Source: Lineus longissimus
Lineage: Eukaryota > Nemertea > Pilidiophora > Heteronemertea > Lineidae
DNA length: 64,000 nt
Assembly: GCF_910592395.1 (NCBI RefSeq)
Contig: NC_088319.1
Coordinates: 6,822,001-6,886,000, forward strand
Reading direction: 5' to 3'
Position numbers and translations under genes: made by a program. The number at the start of each line of letters is the position of its first letter. The first letter of the stretch is position 1. This document shows, piece after piece, positions 46,801 through 57,077 of the stretch. The notes below the pieces were generated by a model, which saw only the letters and a program-made list of their open reading frames with translations, was not told where the DNA came from and searched no databases.

Positions 46801-48214
46801 GGCATAAACGACCACTTCAATCATCATGCTAATCATTGCTAATACTAGGCCTAGAACATGTAGAAGATTATGAACAGGCTGTAGGAAAAACCCGGAGGAA
46901 AGGCTGGCGGTATGTTTCTTCTGGATTAGGCCTACCCACAAGTATGTCTGTAAATAATTTAACAATCTGTAATGAAAAAGGTGAATTCACTGATGACGGC
47001 TGAAGACATTAGAAACCTGCACACCAAACGTCGTCGGCTAACTGTACACCTTACGACTTTGCCTCCAGACGTAATATTATAGTAGGAGGAGTACACAGCT
47101 TCACACCACAAGTTTGTTGTGGCAATCTACGTCATCATGTCTTGAGTGGCCGCATCATGGACACCATGCTAAGTCACATAAAGTGTGTCGTGGAGGTGTG
47201 TCCGCCAGACTACCGCGTGATTGGTTGACCTAGTTGATATCTGTGTCAATTCGTTGTTTTTGCGACAACCAATAATGACGAATCATCAGCAAGAGTATTG
47301 ACTTGTCGTAGTGGCCGGTAAGGGCGATGGGACGAGGCCTTATCACTAAGTCCGTAGTGTAACTAGTTGTAACAACCCTTCTTGGTTTATGCACATTTTG
47401 CAGTATTTATACCCTTAAAGAAGCAAATGCTTTCAACACATATAATCTGTGCCTCTTAATGATTCAGCGATATCTAGAAATCATCACTTAAGTGTTTCCA
47501 GGGAATGTGAAGATTTTTTTCATATTTTTGCATTTTTCTCCAAATATAGGGTTTAAAATGTGCCTTAGCCTGATTATACTTCTAAGCTCTCCAATTAGTA
47601 CTCGCATTTTAGTCTGGTGGTCTGCCATCTTGGATTCAGTAAGTGAACCAATTGGTCCAGTCCCTGTGCACATTGACAACATTATAGCAATCATTTCTCA
47701 CAGTGAGCCATTATCGCCGAAGGGCTTGTAGTTTTTTAAATTCACAAACGGGGGAAATTAGAAAATGGGCAACGATGGTCTCTCATTTCATGCTATGAGA
47801 TAAAACTGAAAAACAAATATCCGAAAAATTCAAAGTCAGCAAAGCTGGTAATATTACTAAGGTAATGGTGTCTGTCCTTCCATCCGTGTCACTTTTGGGC
47901 ATTTTGTAACCGCAAGGCCTAGGCACTTAGTTGACACTGCTAAATTAGGCGTAACCCAAGATGAACTCAGAAACCAAAAATCAGTGAATCCGACCTAAAT
48001 TAAGCGAATGAGGTCATCGGGAAGTTTAAACTTCATTCCTTTATACTTCGGTCCACAGAGGAAATATTGTTTTCACATCTGACCGAATTTTTTTTGATAA
48101 TTTTTCATTTTTACTTGCAATGGAATTAGTTTAGTTTTCACCGCCAGTTGGCGCTACAGGCACATTTAACTGAATTTTTGACGATTCAAAAGCCTGGGCT
48201 ATGACGTATAGTTG
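43841..48214. other. Long stretch without a supported gene
   Basis: A+T-rich. The open frames at 44109-44297, 44394-44615, 46144-46512 and 47488-47731 have no recognisable domain. Around 47835-47930 (CTTCCATCCGTG ... ATTTTGTAACCGCAAGGCCT) there is a decayed copy of the repeat at 4957-6630. Confidence 0.5.
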
Positions 48215-48703
48215 CTGTCTCCACAGGGCCGTAAGAAAGGACGATTAGGCAAATTCAACTTTACATATGTAGATTTTACTGAAACACAAACAAAGTACAA
48301 AGTCAATAACACACAAATATGACATAAAACACTGCGCAGATTATTACACAAACACAAACACAATTTATTCAAGATGGTGGACGCAGATGAATACTGTAGA
48401 ATCGTTCAAGAGCCGCCACACCAACCAGGTGGCAGCACCCTTCCTGCAATGATATGGGTGTGAGTGCTGCCACCTTTTAACTAAATTTAACTAATTTCAC
48501 TGTTGAATGCACATTGTACATATTGAAACCTAGAAGACCAACAATTCTTTATTAATTGAGGTGTGAAATTTAGTGTATTTGCACATGGTGCAGAAAGCAA
48601 CATGGCCACCAGATGGACAGGCATGGACCAAAACTAAGGCCGGTATTTTAGAACGCTCCTCGTAATTGAGGAACTCCTTCAGCCAATTGTTGTCATCTCA
48701 AGC

Positions 48704-49630
48704 CTGTACCGATTCACGAGAGACGGTTTTACACGAATTCTCGACATTTTACGAGATGACTTACCCGAACCAGTGAATAACCGTGGAAATCCGGTGCCGC
48801 CAAGTTTGCAACTCAGAATTGCTTTGCGATTCTATGCCACAGGTAGTTTCCAAATTGTAGCTGGAGATTTACTACAAATTTCCCAGTCGTCTGTGAGCAA
48901 AATCGTTGCTAATGTTTCACGAGCTATTGCCAGAAAACGAGGCGATTTCATACAGTTTCCAGAGGGACAAGCAGCAACGGCTATGCAAGCCAAGTATTAT
49001 GAGATTGCCGAGTTTCCACTTGTTGTAGGCTGTGTGGATGGTACGCACATCCCCATACAAGCTCCAAATCTGGAAAATCGGGAGATATATAGGTGTCGGA
49101 AATCGTTTATGTCGCTGAATGTGCAGGGGATAAGTGATGCAAACCTGAAGTTCATCAACATAGTCGTGAGGTGGCCTGGTTCTACTCACGATGCACGCAT
49201 ATTTGACAACAGCCTGATTTGTACCAGATTCGAAAATAACGAACTGACCGGTTTGTTGCTTGGGGACCCAGGGTATCCTTGTCGGCCATTTCTTATGACA
49301 CCATTCAGGAATCCCAATGGACCAGCGGAAAACAGCTTCAATCGCGCACAGAGGAGAACCCGATCACTCGTTGAACGCATGTTCGGTGTATGGAAGCGTC
49401 GTTTTCCATGTCTGAAATTCGGGATCCGCTGCAAATTAACGACCACTATGGCAGTAATTGTAGCCACAGCTGTACTTCACAATATTGCGACGGATTTACG
49501 AGAGGACGATTTTCCTGATGAAAATAATGAAGCTGAAATGGAAGGTATTGGCGACGTGGACAACGCCGCATTACATGATGTGCTTGGAAATGCAATGAGG
49601 CAAACAATAGTTCAGCGGTATTTTCAATGA
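48704..49630 (+). CDS. PIF/Harbinger transposase (HARBI1-like), probably 5'-truncated
   Basis: The reading frame is open from the terminal repeat and becomes family-like from about 48704 (LYRFTRDGFTRILDILRDDL). It then has the helix-turn-helix region (IALRFYATGSFQIVAGDLLQ, SQSSVSKIV) and the DDE_Tnp_4 nuclease: VGCVDGTHIPI (first Asp), GSTHDARIFDNS (second Asp) and RSLVERMFGVWKRRF (Glu). The end is acidic and stops at 49628. All three catalytic residues are present and the frame has no stop, but I find no ATG between the terminal repeat and the conserved region. Either the first exon has been lost or translation starts elsewhere. It would cut and paste the element together with the Myb-like protein. 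Confidence 0.9.
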   Translation: MYRFTRDGFTRILDILRDDLPEPVNNRGNPVPPSLQLRIALRFYATGSFQIVAGDLLQISQSSVSKIVANVSRAIARKRGDFIQFPEGQAATAMQAKYYEIAEFPLVVGCVDGTHIPIQAPNLENREIYRCRKSFMSLNVQGISDANLKFINIVVRWPGSTHDARIFDNSLICTRFENNELTGLLLGDPGYPCRPFLMTPFRNPNGPAENSFNRAQRRTRSLVERMFGVWKRRFPCLKFGIRCKLTTTMAVIVATAVLHNIATDLREDDFPDENNEAEMEGIGDVDNAALHDVLGNAMRQTIVQRYFQ

Positions 49631-50805
49631 ATGACAAAAGACATTCAGGTACATTTCAATTAATCATTTATTACATCTGATGATAGACGTTATACAACGG
49701 ATACGTTTGATTTGACTCATTTGATGTTGAACTTGTTTTCTCCTGGAGACTTTCAAGGAAGTGCTGTTGCATTCTGAGGACTTTCATTTTTTCTCGGTGT
49801 TCCTCCTGATGAAATTCTATTTGCTGTTTCAAGCATTTAACCTGCAGCTCGTGTTCGATCTCCTGCATGCGAACTGCTTTGCCGAATGCGCATGATGACG
49901 TTGGACTGTCTGTTGCTTCCACATATTTCCGTTTGGCTTTCCCCTGGGATCCAGGTTTGACTGTCGATGTGGACTGCTTTGGTTCAGAAAACCCCTCTTC
50001 CTCAACATCCTTCAGCGTTACCGTCGCAGTGGCAGCTCGTGGAACCCCGGTTTCTTGTGGACATGTTAAACCAAAAATAGGATAATTTTATAAAACAAAT
50101 GCAGCGAAATGATGATCTTAGCGTAATTTAAATCACAGAACATCAAATGGTTTTATGCTGCCAGTGAGGAAAGGCCTGTTTGAATGTCATATTTAAATGT
50201 GCACCATCTCTATTACTTTACAGCTAAACTCTCTCTTTTCACTTCTATAACTTTACTTAATAACTGCCGTCAACTGTCGTATTGAGCATTTATTTCAACA
50301 ACATTCCTGAAAGAAATGGGAGTCACGAAACGTTCTGAATCTGACATTTCTGGTTGTTTTTACCAGTACCGGTAGTGTTATGGAAGTGAAACTAGAGTAA
50401 GTTAAAATACTTCTTAGTGGGGTAGCCCTCGTCACATTCGGAACGACCTGAGGCAAACTGCTTTTCTGTCTACGTGATGGTGCATTTTACCATTGAAAAA
50501 TAAACTATCTACCTTGTCCATGGTATCCCACATCATCGTCAAATTCGTTATCCAAGGGTCGTAATACGTCACTGCAAATTGATGTCACAAGGTGGGATGC
50601 GTCATCTGCCTTGGCGGCAGGATCAGCGGGACCTCCACCTGTCCGGTACCGATCTTTCTTTTCTTTGCTGACGTCCTTCTTTGCCTTGGCTTTCGTGTTG
50701 TCCCACAGTTTCTTGAGTGCCTTCACATTGGACGGTTCCAATCCTTTCTGTTGATTGAACCCATCTACGATCCGATCCGAGGCCTGATTTTATGTCGTTC
50801 ATACT

Positions 50806-50964
50806 CTACCCAGGTCAGACTTTTGCATGTGTACTCCATTCGGACACACCCGAGGAAGAAATAATCTATTTATAATAGAAATCTCTTAGCTAGTTCGCTT
50901 AGCTACACCTAGGCGGCGCCCCTATACAGCCTCTGCCTCGTGTGAGCCGCCATAATCAGTACTT
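50806..50964 (+). repeat. Left inverted terminal repeat of the DIRS element
   Basis: 159 bp from CTACCCAGGTCAGAC to AATCAGTACTT, matching the right repeat in inverted orientation with very few differences (for example AGTTCGCTT against AGTTTGCTT). Confidence 0.95.
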
Positions 50965-51252
50965 TTTCCTCGGCACATTGTTGCACACTGTTCCGAGTTT
51001 TTCTACGTTGTTTTCACCAAATTTTGGTCGATCCTACGTTCGAGAAGGACACCCCGGGACAACTTCGGGAAGCTTACTATCTCTAGGAGACGGGTGAGAT
51101 CGTTCTTTTACCATCCTCCCTCGATTTCTGCTTTTGGAGCGTGCTTTTTCTGCCGTCTCCCAAGAAATTTTTTCTCCGTTTTCCCGGGCTGTTGGTCACG
51201 TGACCGTTCGTTTTTATACTTTTGTGGTTTTTCTGTGAGAAATTTCAGCGTA

Positions 51253-53275
51253 ATGACATCGTTATTGCCGTCCTTTCTTTCTTCTTTGGGTGTTCCACCC
51301 TTTGTTTTGGACCTCCTGCCCTTCAGGGCGGGTTTCCGAGGTCCGTTTACGGGTGTATCGGGGATTCATAGTCCCCGGCCCGGTTCTTCCCCGTGTCGGG
51401 GTGCGGGTAGTTCCGCCCCCATTGGGCCGGACCCTTTCGCCCCCGGGATGCCTTCCTCTTCTCCCGGCACCGCCGGCAAGAAGATGAAGAAGGTGAGGAG
51501 AGGAGCACGGGCCTCAAAGGGAAGGGGGTCTTTGACTCCCTCTCCTCGCCCTCCTCACGGACCCCCGCTAAGCGGCGAGGTCCACGGGGCTCTGGGGGGG
51601 TTTCGACCCCTCCCGACCCCTCCCCCCAGGCCGGGCACCCCTCTTTTTGGGGTGTGCCCCCTGGGGAGGCCTTGGGTTTGAGTGTTGGTGACCCTGATTC
51701 AGGGACATTCCCCAGGGTTAGCCCTGCCCCCTTTCAAGGGGGCAGGGCTTCGGGTGGGACTCTGGACATTTTACGTCCCGATCCCCCCGCCGACGCCCCC
51801 TCCTGTCATGGGTTGGTGAGCAGCGTCGCCCCCGGTGAGCCGCCTGTTATTTCAGGTGTGCTCCCCCGTCCTCCTCCGGGGTTTGCGACGGGGTTGCTCT
51901 GCCAGCGCCACGGTTGAGTCCACGGCCACTCCGGGGATCCGCCACCCCTTCGCTTTGGGGCGGGCTCGTCCGTCCGACCCTCACTCTGTGAGTCGGTCGT
52001 CTCTTCGGACGCCCCCTGGCGGGGCAAGACCGGTTTTCACCTTCCCGTCTTTGCCGTCGTTCACCGCACCCGGAGGTGTCCTGCCCGGTGTGGGCAGGGG
52101 GTCGGTGATCGACCACTATTCACGGGCAAGGGGCCTTGGTGCCCCCCCCCCCCCCCGTTATGGGTGCCGTCAGACCGACTATTTCCCCGGTCCGACCCCA
52201 CCCTGCTCTGTCGGGTATGTCGGGGTTGACGGGTGTGGCTGCCGGTCAGGCATGCCCCCCCCCGTGTCTGCCCCCCCCCGTGTCTGCCCCACGGGAGTCC
52301 GATTTGAGCTCTGAGCCTCTGCCTCTTGCTTCCTCTCTTACGGAGGATCAACGGCAGTTGCTTAGGAGCCTGACAGACCGCATGGAGGCTTCCAACCTCC
52401 ATGACAGTTCCTCGGCTCGCCCGGCCGAGAGGCCGGTGGCTTTTGATTTGAGTCATCAGCCAATGGACTGTGAGTTTAGCGACTCACAGTCTTTTTCGGC
52501 CTCTCAGGCTGACCCCCCCTCTGGGGGTGAGGACTCCGCCATTGTCGCGGGTATGCGCGACTTGCGCGCTCTTGTTCGGCAATTTGTGCCGCAAGACACA
52601 TGTCCTCTCCCGACGGTCAACCCCGCCCTCGGTAAGGTGCCGTTCGACTTGTTAGGCGACGCCTCCGAGCAGGAGTCGGATGCGGTCCCTGACCGGGCTT
52701 TCCAGGAATTGCCCGCGTCTCCGGCCCTGATTAGAGCCTCCACATGGTTGGATACGGCTCTCAGGGATACAGCACCTTCTTGCGGGGGTCACCAGTGCGC
52801 CCTGGTCTCGACGCTCCCGTCTACGGGACCGGGTGCCTGGACTCAGGCTGGGAAGCGATTCACGACCGCTTCCCCTCCAAGCCTGTCCTATAGATCCGAT
52901 TATTATCGGGTCTCACCGTCGGGAACCGACCCGGTTTCACTGTCGCCCCTCAAGGACGACATCCAACTTTCGGGTTTGGTACCCCCTAAAGTCCTCTCTT
53001 CTTCGGCCTTAAAGGATGCGAAGAATGACGAGGCCCTGGCTAAGGAGACCTAGGCGGTGTTATCCTACGCCGACCTGACTCTGTGTGGTTCGTCGGCTCC
53101 TCTTGGGCCCTCGTCCTCGCTTGGCTCCTCCTCCTTTCGTCCCCAAGGGCAGGCAAAAGCTGCGGCTCCCTCTCGCCGCTCCAATAAGCACCACCGCTCC
53201 TCAGGCAGGGGCGGAGGTGGCGGGCAGCCCAAGCGTCCCTTCCAAGAGAAGGGTCGCGGGGGCAAGCGCAAGTGA
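51253..53275 (+). pseudogene. DIRS gag-like region, frameshifted
   Basis: From the ATG at 51253 (MTSLLPSFLSSLGVPPFV) the reading continues in Pro/Gly-rich sequence through several frames. The clear part is 52136-53275. It has ALRDTAPS and related helical segments near the middle and a basic tail (GGGGQPKRPFQEKGRGGKRK) that may bind RNA. A TAG at 53051-53053 interrupts this last frame. A run of 17 C at 52142-52157 is a likely frameshift site, real or by sequencing error. Extreme G+C content contrasts with the flanking A+T-rich DNA. DIRS gag proteins form particles with the RNA; function is assigned by position only. Confidence 0.55.
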
Positions 53276-53304
53276 CTCTTTAGTCCTTCCTCCTGCGCTT
53301 CCAG

Positions 53305-55392
53305 GTGGCGCCCCCACAGTTGGCGTCGTGGGTGGCAGACTGCGACACTGCGCAGACTTTTGGGACCGGTGGTGTCAAAAAGACTCCCCCATGCCGGATA
53401 TGCTCCGACACGGTGTCCGATTGGACTTTTCCCGTCCCCCCCCCCATGACGTCGACCCCCACCCCGGTGTCCCCGCCAGTAGACCCCGTCAGGGTGCTTG
53501 CCATTCGATCGGAGGTCCTGTCTCTTCTCAAGAAGCAGGCAGTGAGGCTGGTGGACAACCATTCCTCCCCGGGCTTTTACAGCCACGTCTTCTTGGTCCC
53601 CAAGAAGTCCGGGAAGTGGAGACTGGTCATCGACCTGTCCACCTTGAATCGGTTCCTCCGGGTCCCCAGCTTCAAGATGGAGACAACCAGGTCAGTAGCG
53701 GTCGCGGTGCAGCCCAACGATTGGGCTATCTCTCTGGACCTTCAGGACGCGTATTTACACGTCCCGGTCCATCCAGAGTTTCAGCCCTTCCTTCGTTTTT
53801 TCTTCGAAGGAAAGGTTTATCAGTTTCAGGCCCTTCCTTTCGGCCTGGCTTCTGCTCCGCTGATTTTCACAACCGTCGTCAAGGCGTTTGCCGCGCCTTT
53901 TCACGCCATGGGCTTAAAGCTCCATTGCTATCTCGAGGACTGGCTGCTACGGCACCAGGCTCATCGCCGTCTGGGAAAGCAGGCAAAGTTTCTGCTCGTC
54001 ACAACCGGACAGGCAGGGTGGTTGATAGATTGGGACAAATCCGAGCTGGACGCAGCTCAGGATTATGTCTTCGTGGGGGTGCGATTTCGCACACGAGAGG
54101 ACCTGATGTCCCCCCCTCCGGACCGAATTCGCAAGATTCGGTCCTTGGTCGGGATTTTTTGCCGTCAGGACAGCGCCACAGCCCGACAGTTTCTGTCGCT
54201 GCTGGGGCTGCTCAATTCGGCAGCGGACCAGGTTCCTTTCGGCCACCTGTATATGCGCCCACTCCAGCTCCTCCTGCTGTCGAGTTGGCGTCCATTCACG
54301 GACTCCCTCGACCAGCGGATATTTATCCCGGGGTCTCTCCTGGGGGAGGTGTGGAGTTTCTGGGGTTCGGAGACGGAGCTGCTCCGCGGAGTGCAGCTCA
54401 GCCCTCCGTCGCCCCAGATGTCCCTATTCACGGACGCCTCCCTTTATGGTTGGGGCGCCCATTTGAACGAAGGGGATCTGACCACCAAGGGCACGTGGTC
54501 AGAGGAGGATGCGCGTCTCTCGATCAATATCCTCGAGATGCAGGCTGTCATCCTGACCGTGAGGGCCTTCACGTCTCATCTGAGGGGTCACAGGGTTTCT
54601 CTTTTCTCCGACAATTCGACGGTGGTCGCTTATATTCGGAGACAGGAGGGGACGAGATCCGACACATTGTGCCGTCTCACTTGGGAGCTCCTGCAGCTTT
54701 GTCGCCGCTTGGATATCCAGCTCCTCCCCCGTCACATCCCCGGCAAGAGAAATATCTTGGCCGACGCCCTTTCCAGGTCGGACCGTCTGGTCCAGTCAGA
54801 GTGGACCCTCCATCGCGAGGTGGTCTCTCGTCTGGGGGCCCTGTGGGATGCTCCGGTCGTGGACTTGTTTGCGATTCGGTTGAACAAGATGTTTCCCCTG
54901 TACTACTCACCCCTCCCGGACGGGGAGGCCTTGGGAGTGGACAGCCTGTCGGCCTCCTGGGACGGCCTCAATGCTTATGCATACCCGCCAACCCCTCTGT
55001 TGCTACTGGTACTCAACAAGGTGGCCAGTTCACGGGTCAGACTTTGTCTGATAGCACCGTGCTGGCCGAACCAGGCCTGGTTCCTGGTTCTGCTGGAGCT
55101 GCTGACGGATCACCCCCGCCGCCTGCCGGCGTGGGACCGTCTGCTTTATCGCCCAATCGGCCGGGTCTATCATCAAGACCCTTCTTTTTACAGGCTTCAC
55201 GCCTGGAGGCTGTCGGGTATTTCCTCCGAGAGAGAGGCTTTTCGGAAGACGTTATCCGTAAAGTCGCCCAACCTCAGAGACAGTCTACCCTTGATTCATA
55301 CGATAGCAAGTGGGCTGTCTTTCGAGACTGGTGTCGGGAGCACGGAGTTTCTCCGGTCGCTCCCTCTCTTCCCAACTTCCTTGACTTTTTGA
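53305..55392 (+). CDS. DIRS reverse transcriptase and RNase H
   Basis: 695 codons, open throughout. Reverse transcriptase fills about residues 60-260: KKSGKWRLVIDLSTLNRFL, ISLDLQDAYLHVPV (first catalytic Asp), LPFGLASAPLIFT, and the YxDD box read as HCYLEDWLL, with Glu in place of the first Asp. RNase H covers about residues 370-500: MSLFTDASLYGWGAHL, NILEMQAVIL, LFSDNSTVVAYI and GKRNILADALSR. A conserved post-RNase H stretch (WDGLNAYAYPPTPLLLLVL) follows. It overlaps the recombinase frame by about 220 bp. The length is usual for DIRS. The Glu in the active box may impair the enzyme. Confidence 0.92.
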   Translation: MAPPQLASWVADCDTAQTFGTGGVKKTPPCRICSDTVSDWTFPVPPPMTSTPTPVSPPVDPVRVLAIRSEVLSLLKKQAVRLVDNHSSPGFYSHVFLVPKKSGKWRLVIDLSTLNRFLRVPSFKMETTRSVAVAVQPNDWAISLDLQDAYLHVPVHPEFQPFLRFFFEGKVYQFQALPFGLASAPLIFTTVVKAFAAPFHAMGLKLHCYLEDWLLRHQAHRRLGKQAKFLLVTTGQAGWLIDWDKSELDAAQDYVFVGVRFRTREDLMSPPPDRIRKIRSLVGIFCRQDSATARQFLSLLGLLNSAADQVPFGHLYMRPLQLLLLSSWRPFTDSLDQRIFIPGSLLGEVWSFWGSETELLRGVQLSPPSPQMSLFTDASLYGWGAHLNEGDLTTKGTWSEEDARLSINILEMQAVILTVRAFTSHLRGHRVSLFSDNSTVVAYIRRQEGTRSDTLCRLTWELLQLCRRLDIQLLPRHIPGKRNILADALSRSDRLVQSEWTLHREVVSRLGALWDAPVVDLFAIRLNKMFPLYYSPLPDGEALGVDSLSASWDGLNAYAYPPTPLLLLVLNKVASSRVRLCLIAPCWPNQAWFLVLLELLTDHPRRLPAWDRLLYRPIGRVYHQDPSFYRLHAWRLSGISSEREAFRKTLSVKSPNLRDSLPLIHTIASGLSFETGVGSTEFLRSLPLFPTSLTF

Positions 55393-56247
55393 ATTTTCTA
55401 TTCTCGGTCCGGAAGTTTTCGGTTCAGGGAGTGAAAGGTTATCGCTCCGCCGTTTCGGTCACCTTAAAGCTGACTGAATCGTGGCAACCGTCTTGGGATG
55501 ACGCTGTTTCATCGTTGCTTCGCAATATGTCTTTGGAGCTTCCTCGCTCCATTCAGCTCCCTCCCAAGTGGGACCTCTCGGTGGTCTTAAGGGCTCTCAT
55601 GAAATTTCCATTTGAACCCATGCATCAGGCAGATTTTAAACATCTGACCTTTAAGACCGTTTTCCTGGTGGCTTTGGCCACGGCACAGCGGCGGTCTGAG
55701 CTCCATGCTTTAGCCTTTGATAAATTGGCTTTCACTGAGAGGGGCGCGGTCCTAGAATTTGTCCCAGGCGCCACACACCTCCAGGCGCCCGGTTTTTATC
55801 CCCTCGTTATCCGCTACGGTCTCCAGAGACCTCCCGGACAGAACTCTTTGTCCTGTTCGGGCATTGGAGTTCTATTCTAATAAGACTAAGGAGCCTGCTG
55901 TTCGCCTAGGCAGGAAGCGCCTCTTTTTGTCTTATAGAGAGGGGTTTACTAGGGAGATAGCTGCAGCCACGGTCGCCAGATGGTTAGTGGCCACCATCCG
56001 GATGGCTTATTCTATGACACTCGGTTCTCCAGAGCTTCGTCGCCTTGGCGCCATTACGGCCCACGAGATTCGGGCCATTTCTACTTCGTGGGCCGAGTAT
56101 AAGGGAGTGGCACTGAACGAGGTTTTAGATGCGGCTACGTGGAGTTCTCACTCTACATTCTCCCAGTATTATATGCGCGATTGTTCCAGGTTAACAGACG
56201 GTATGCTGTCTCTTGGTCCAGTTGACGCTGCTCAGCACGTGGTCTAG
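55170..56247 (+). pseudogene. DIRS tyrosine recombinase, one frameshift
   Basis: It begins inside the RT frame near 55170 (RLEAVGYFLRERGFSEDVIR). The core-binding domain includes QSTLDSYDSKWAVFRDWC and the catalytic part starts at FKTVFLVALATAQRRSELH, holding the first Arg. Frame is lost between about 55755 and 55790. The second frame continues with PDRTLCPVRALEFY, TAHEIRAISTSWAEYKG (HxxR) and STFSQYYMRDCSRL (nucleophilic Tyr) to the stop at 56247. All the R-HxxR-Y residues are present, so a single indel separates it from an intact enzyme, which would insert the circular DNA copy. Confidence 0.92.
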
Positions 56248-56467
56248 GTGTTTCCCTGCCTAGACCACTCGTCGATTTTCTCTCCTGCTGGCTGTCTTGT
56301 CCTCCCTCCTTTTTAAGCGGGGGGGGGGGTTGTTCTATAGACTGTCGCCGGGTCTTCGGGCCCGCGCGTTCGCCCCGTCCAGCTGTCCTAGGGTTCAGGC
56401 GCCTAGGACTTTTGAGAGTTAGTCAGTGAGGCCGCGCCATGTTATTCTGGGGCGTGCTCTCCTTCTT

Positions 56468-56508
56468 GTAAAAAAAAAAAAAAAAAAATAATAATAATTT
56501 TTTTTTTC
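56468..56508. repeat. A-run, (AAT)n and T-run
   Basis: About 18 A, then ATAATAATAATT and a run of T, between the recombinase stop and the internal complementary region of the DIRS element. A self-complementary homopolymer tract. Confidence 0.9.
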
Positions 56509-56767
56509 CACATTGTGTCTCTTGACGATATGTGCTGAGCTTATACCGTGTTGAGGTGGTTTTGTCCCCGTCTAGGAGGGGATGGGTTTTCCCAGTTATG
56601 CTTCCCTTTGTTCTCAAAGGGCCTGTTGACCTCTAGCCCGGGTTTTCCCCAAGCATTCTTTCTCTGGGTCCCCTGGTCTCACCCGTCTGCTGCGCAGCTT
56701 GGAGACAGTTCACTTCACTACATGGTAAGTCACCGTTTACCCTCCTTCCTTTGGTTGTTGGTATTCG

Positions 56768-56863
56768 ATGCAAAAGTCTGACCTGGGTAGAGTATGAACG
56801 ACATAAAATTTCCATTTCCTGTGGAAATGTCATTTTATTAGTTCATACCTACCCAGGTCAGAC
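56768..56863 (+). repeat. DIRS internal complementary region
   Basis: 56768-56809 is the reverse complement of 50787-50828, and 56810-56863 is the reverse complement of 57063-57116. The junction AAAAT|TTCC joins the two outer ends directly, which is the template expected for circle closure. Confidence 0.95.
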
Positions 56864-56918
56864 TACCCGCCCTGCCTGTCCCCACAGCAACGGGACTTAC
56901 TCGGTGCGCTCGAGTAAT

Positions 56919-57077
56919 AAGTACTGATTATGGCGGCTCACACGAGGCAGAGGCTGTATAGGGGCGCCGCCTAGGTGTAGCTAAGCAAACTAGCTAAGAG
57001 ATTTCTATTATAAATAGATTATTTCTTCCTCGGGTGTGTCCGAATGGAGTACACATGCAAAAGTCTGACCTGGGTAG
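56919..57077 (-). repeat. Right inverted terminal repeat of the DIRS element
   Basis: 159 bp, the inverted match of 50806-50964. Beyond it the last 40 bp (57078-57116) are unique to this end and are copied, inverted, in the internal complementary region. Confidence 0.95.

Noticed and set aside
47488-47731. Small frames on both strands
   Set aside because: Mutually antisense, hydrophobic, no start context; probably chance.
53085-55169. Upstream part of a 931-codon plus-strand frame in the DIRS element
   Set aside because: It is out of frame with the RT/RNase H gene and open because of high G+C. Only its last part (from about 55170) is the recombinase.
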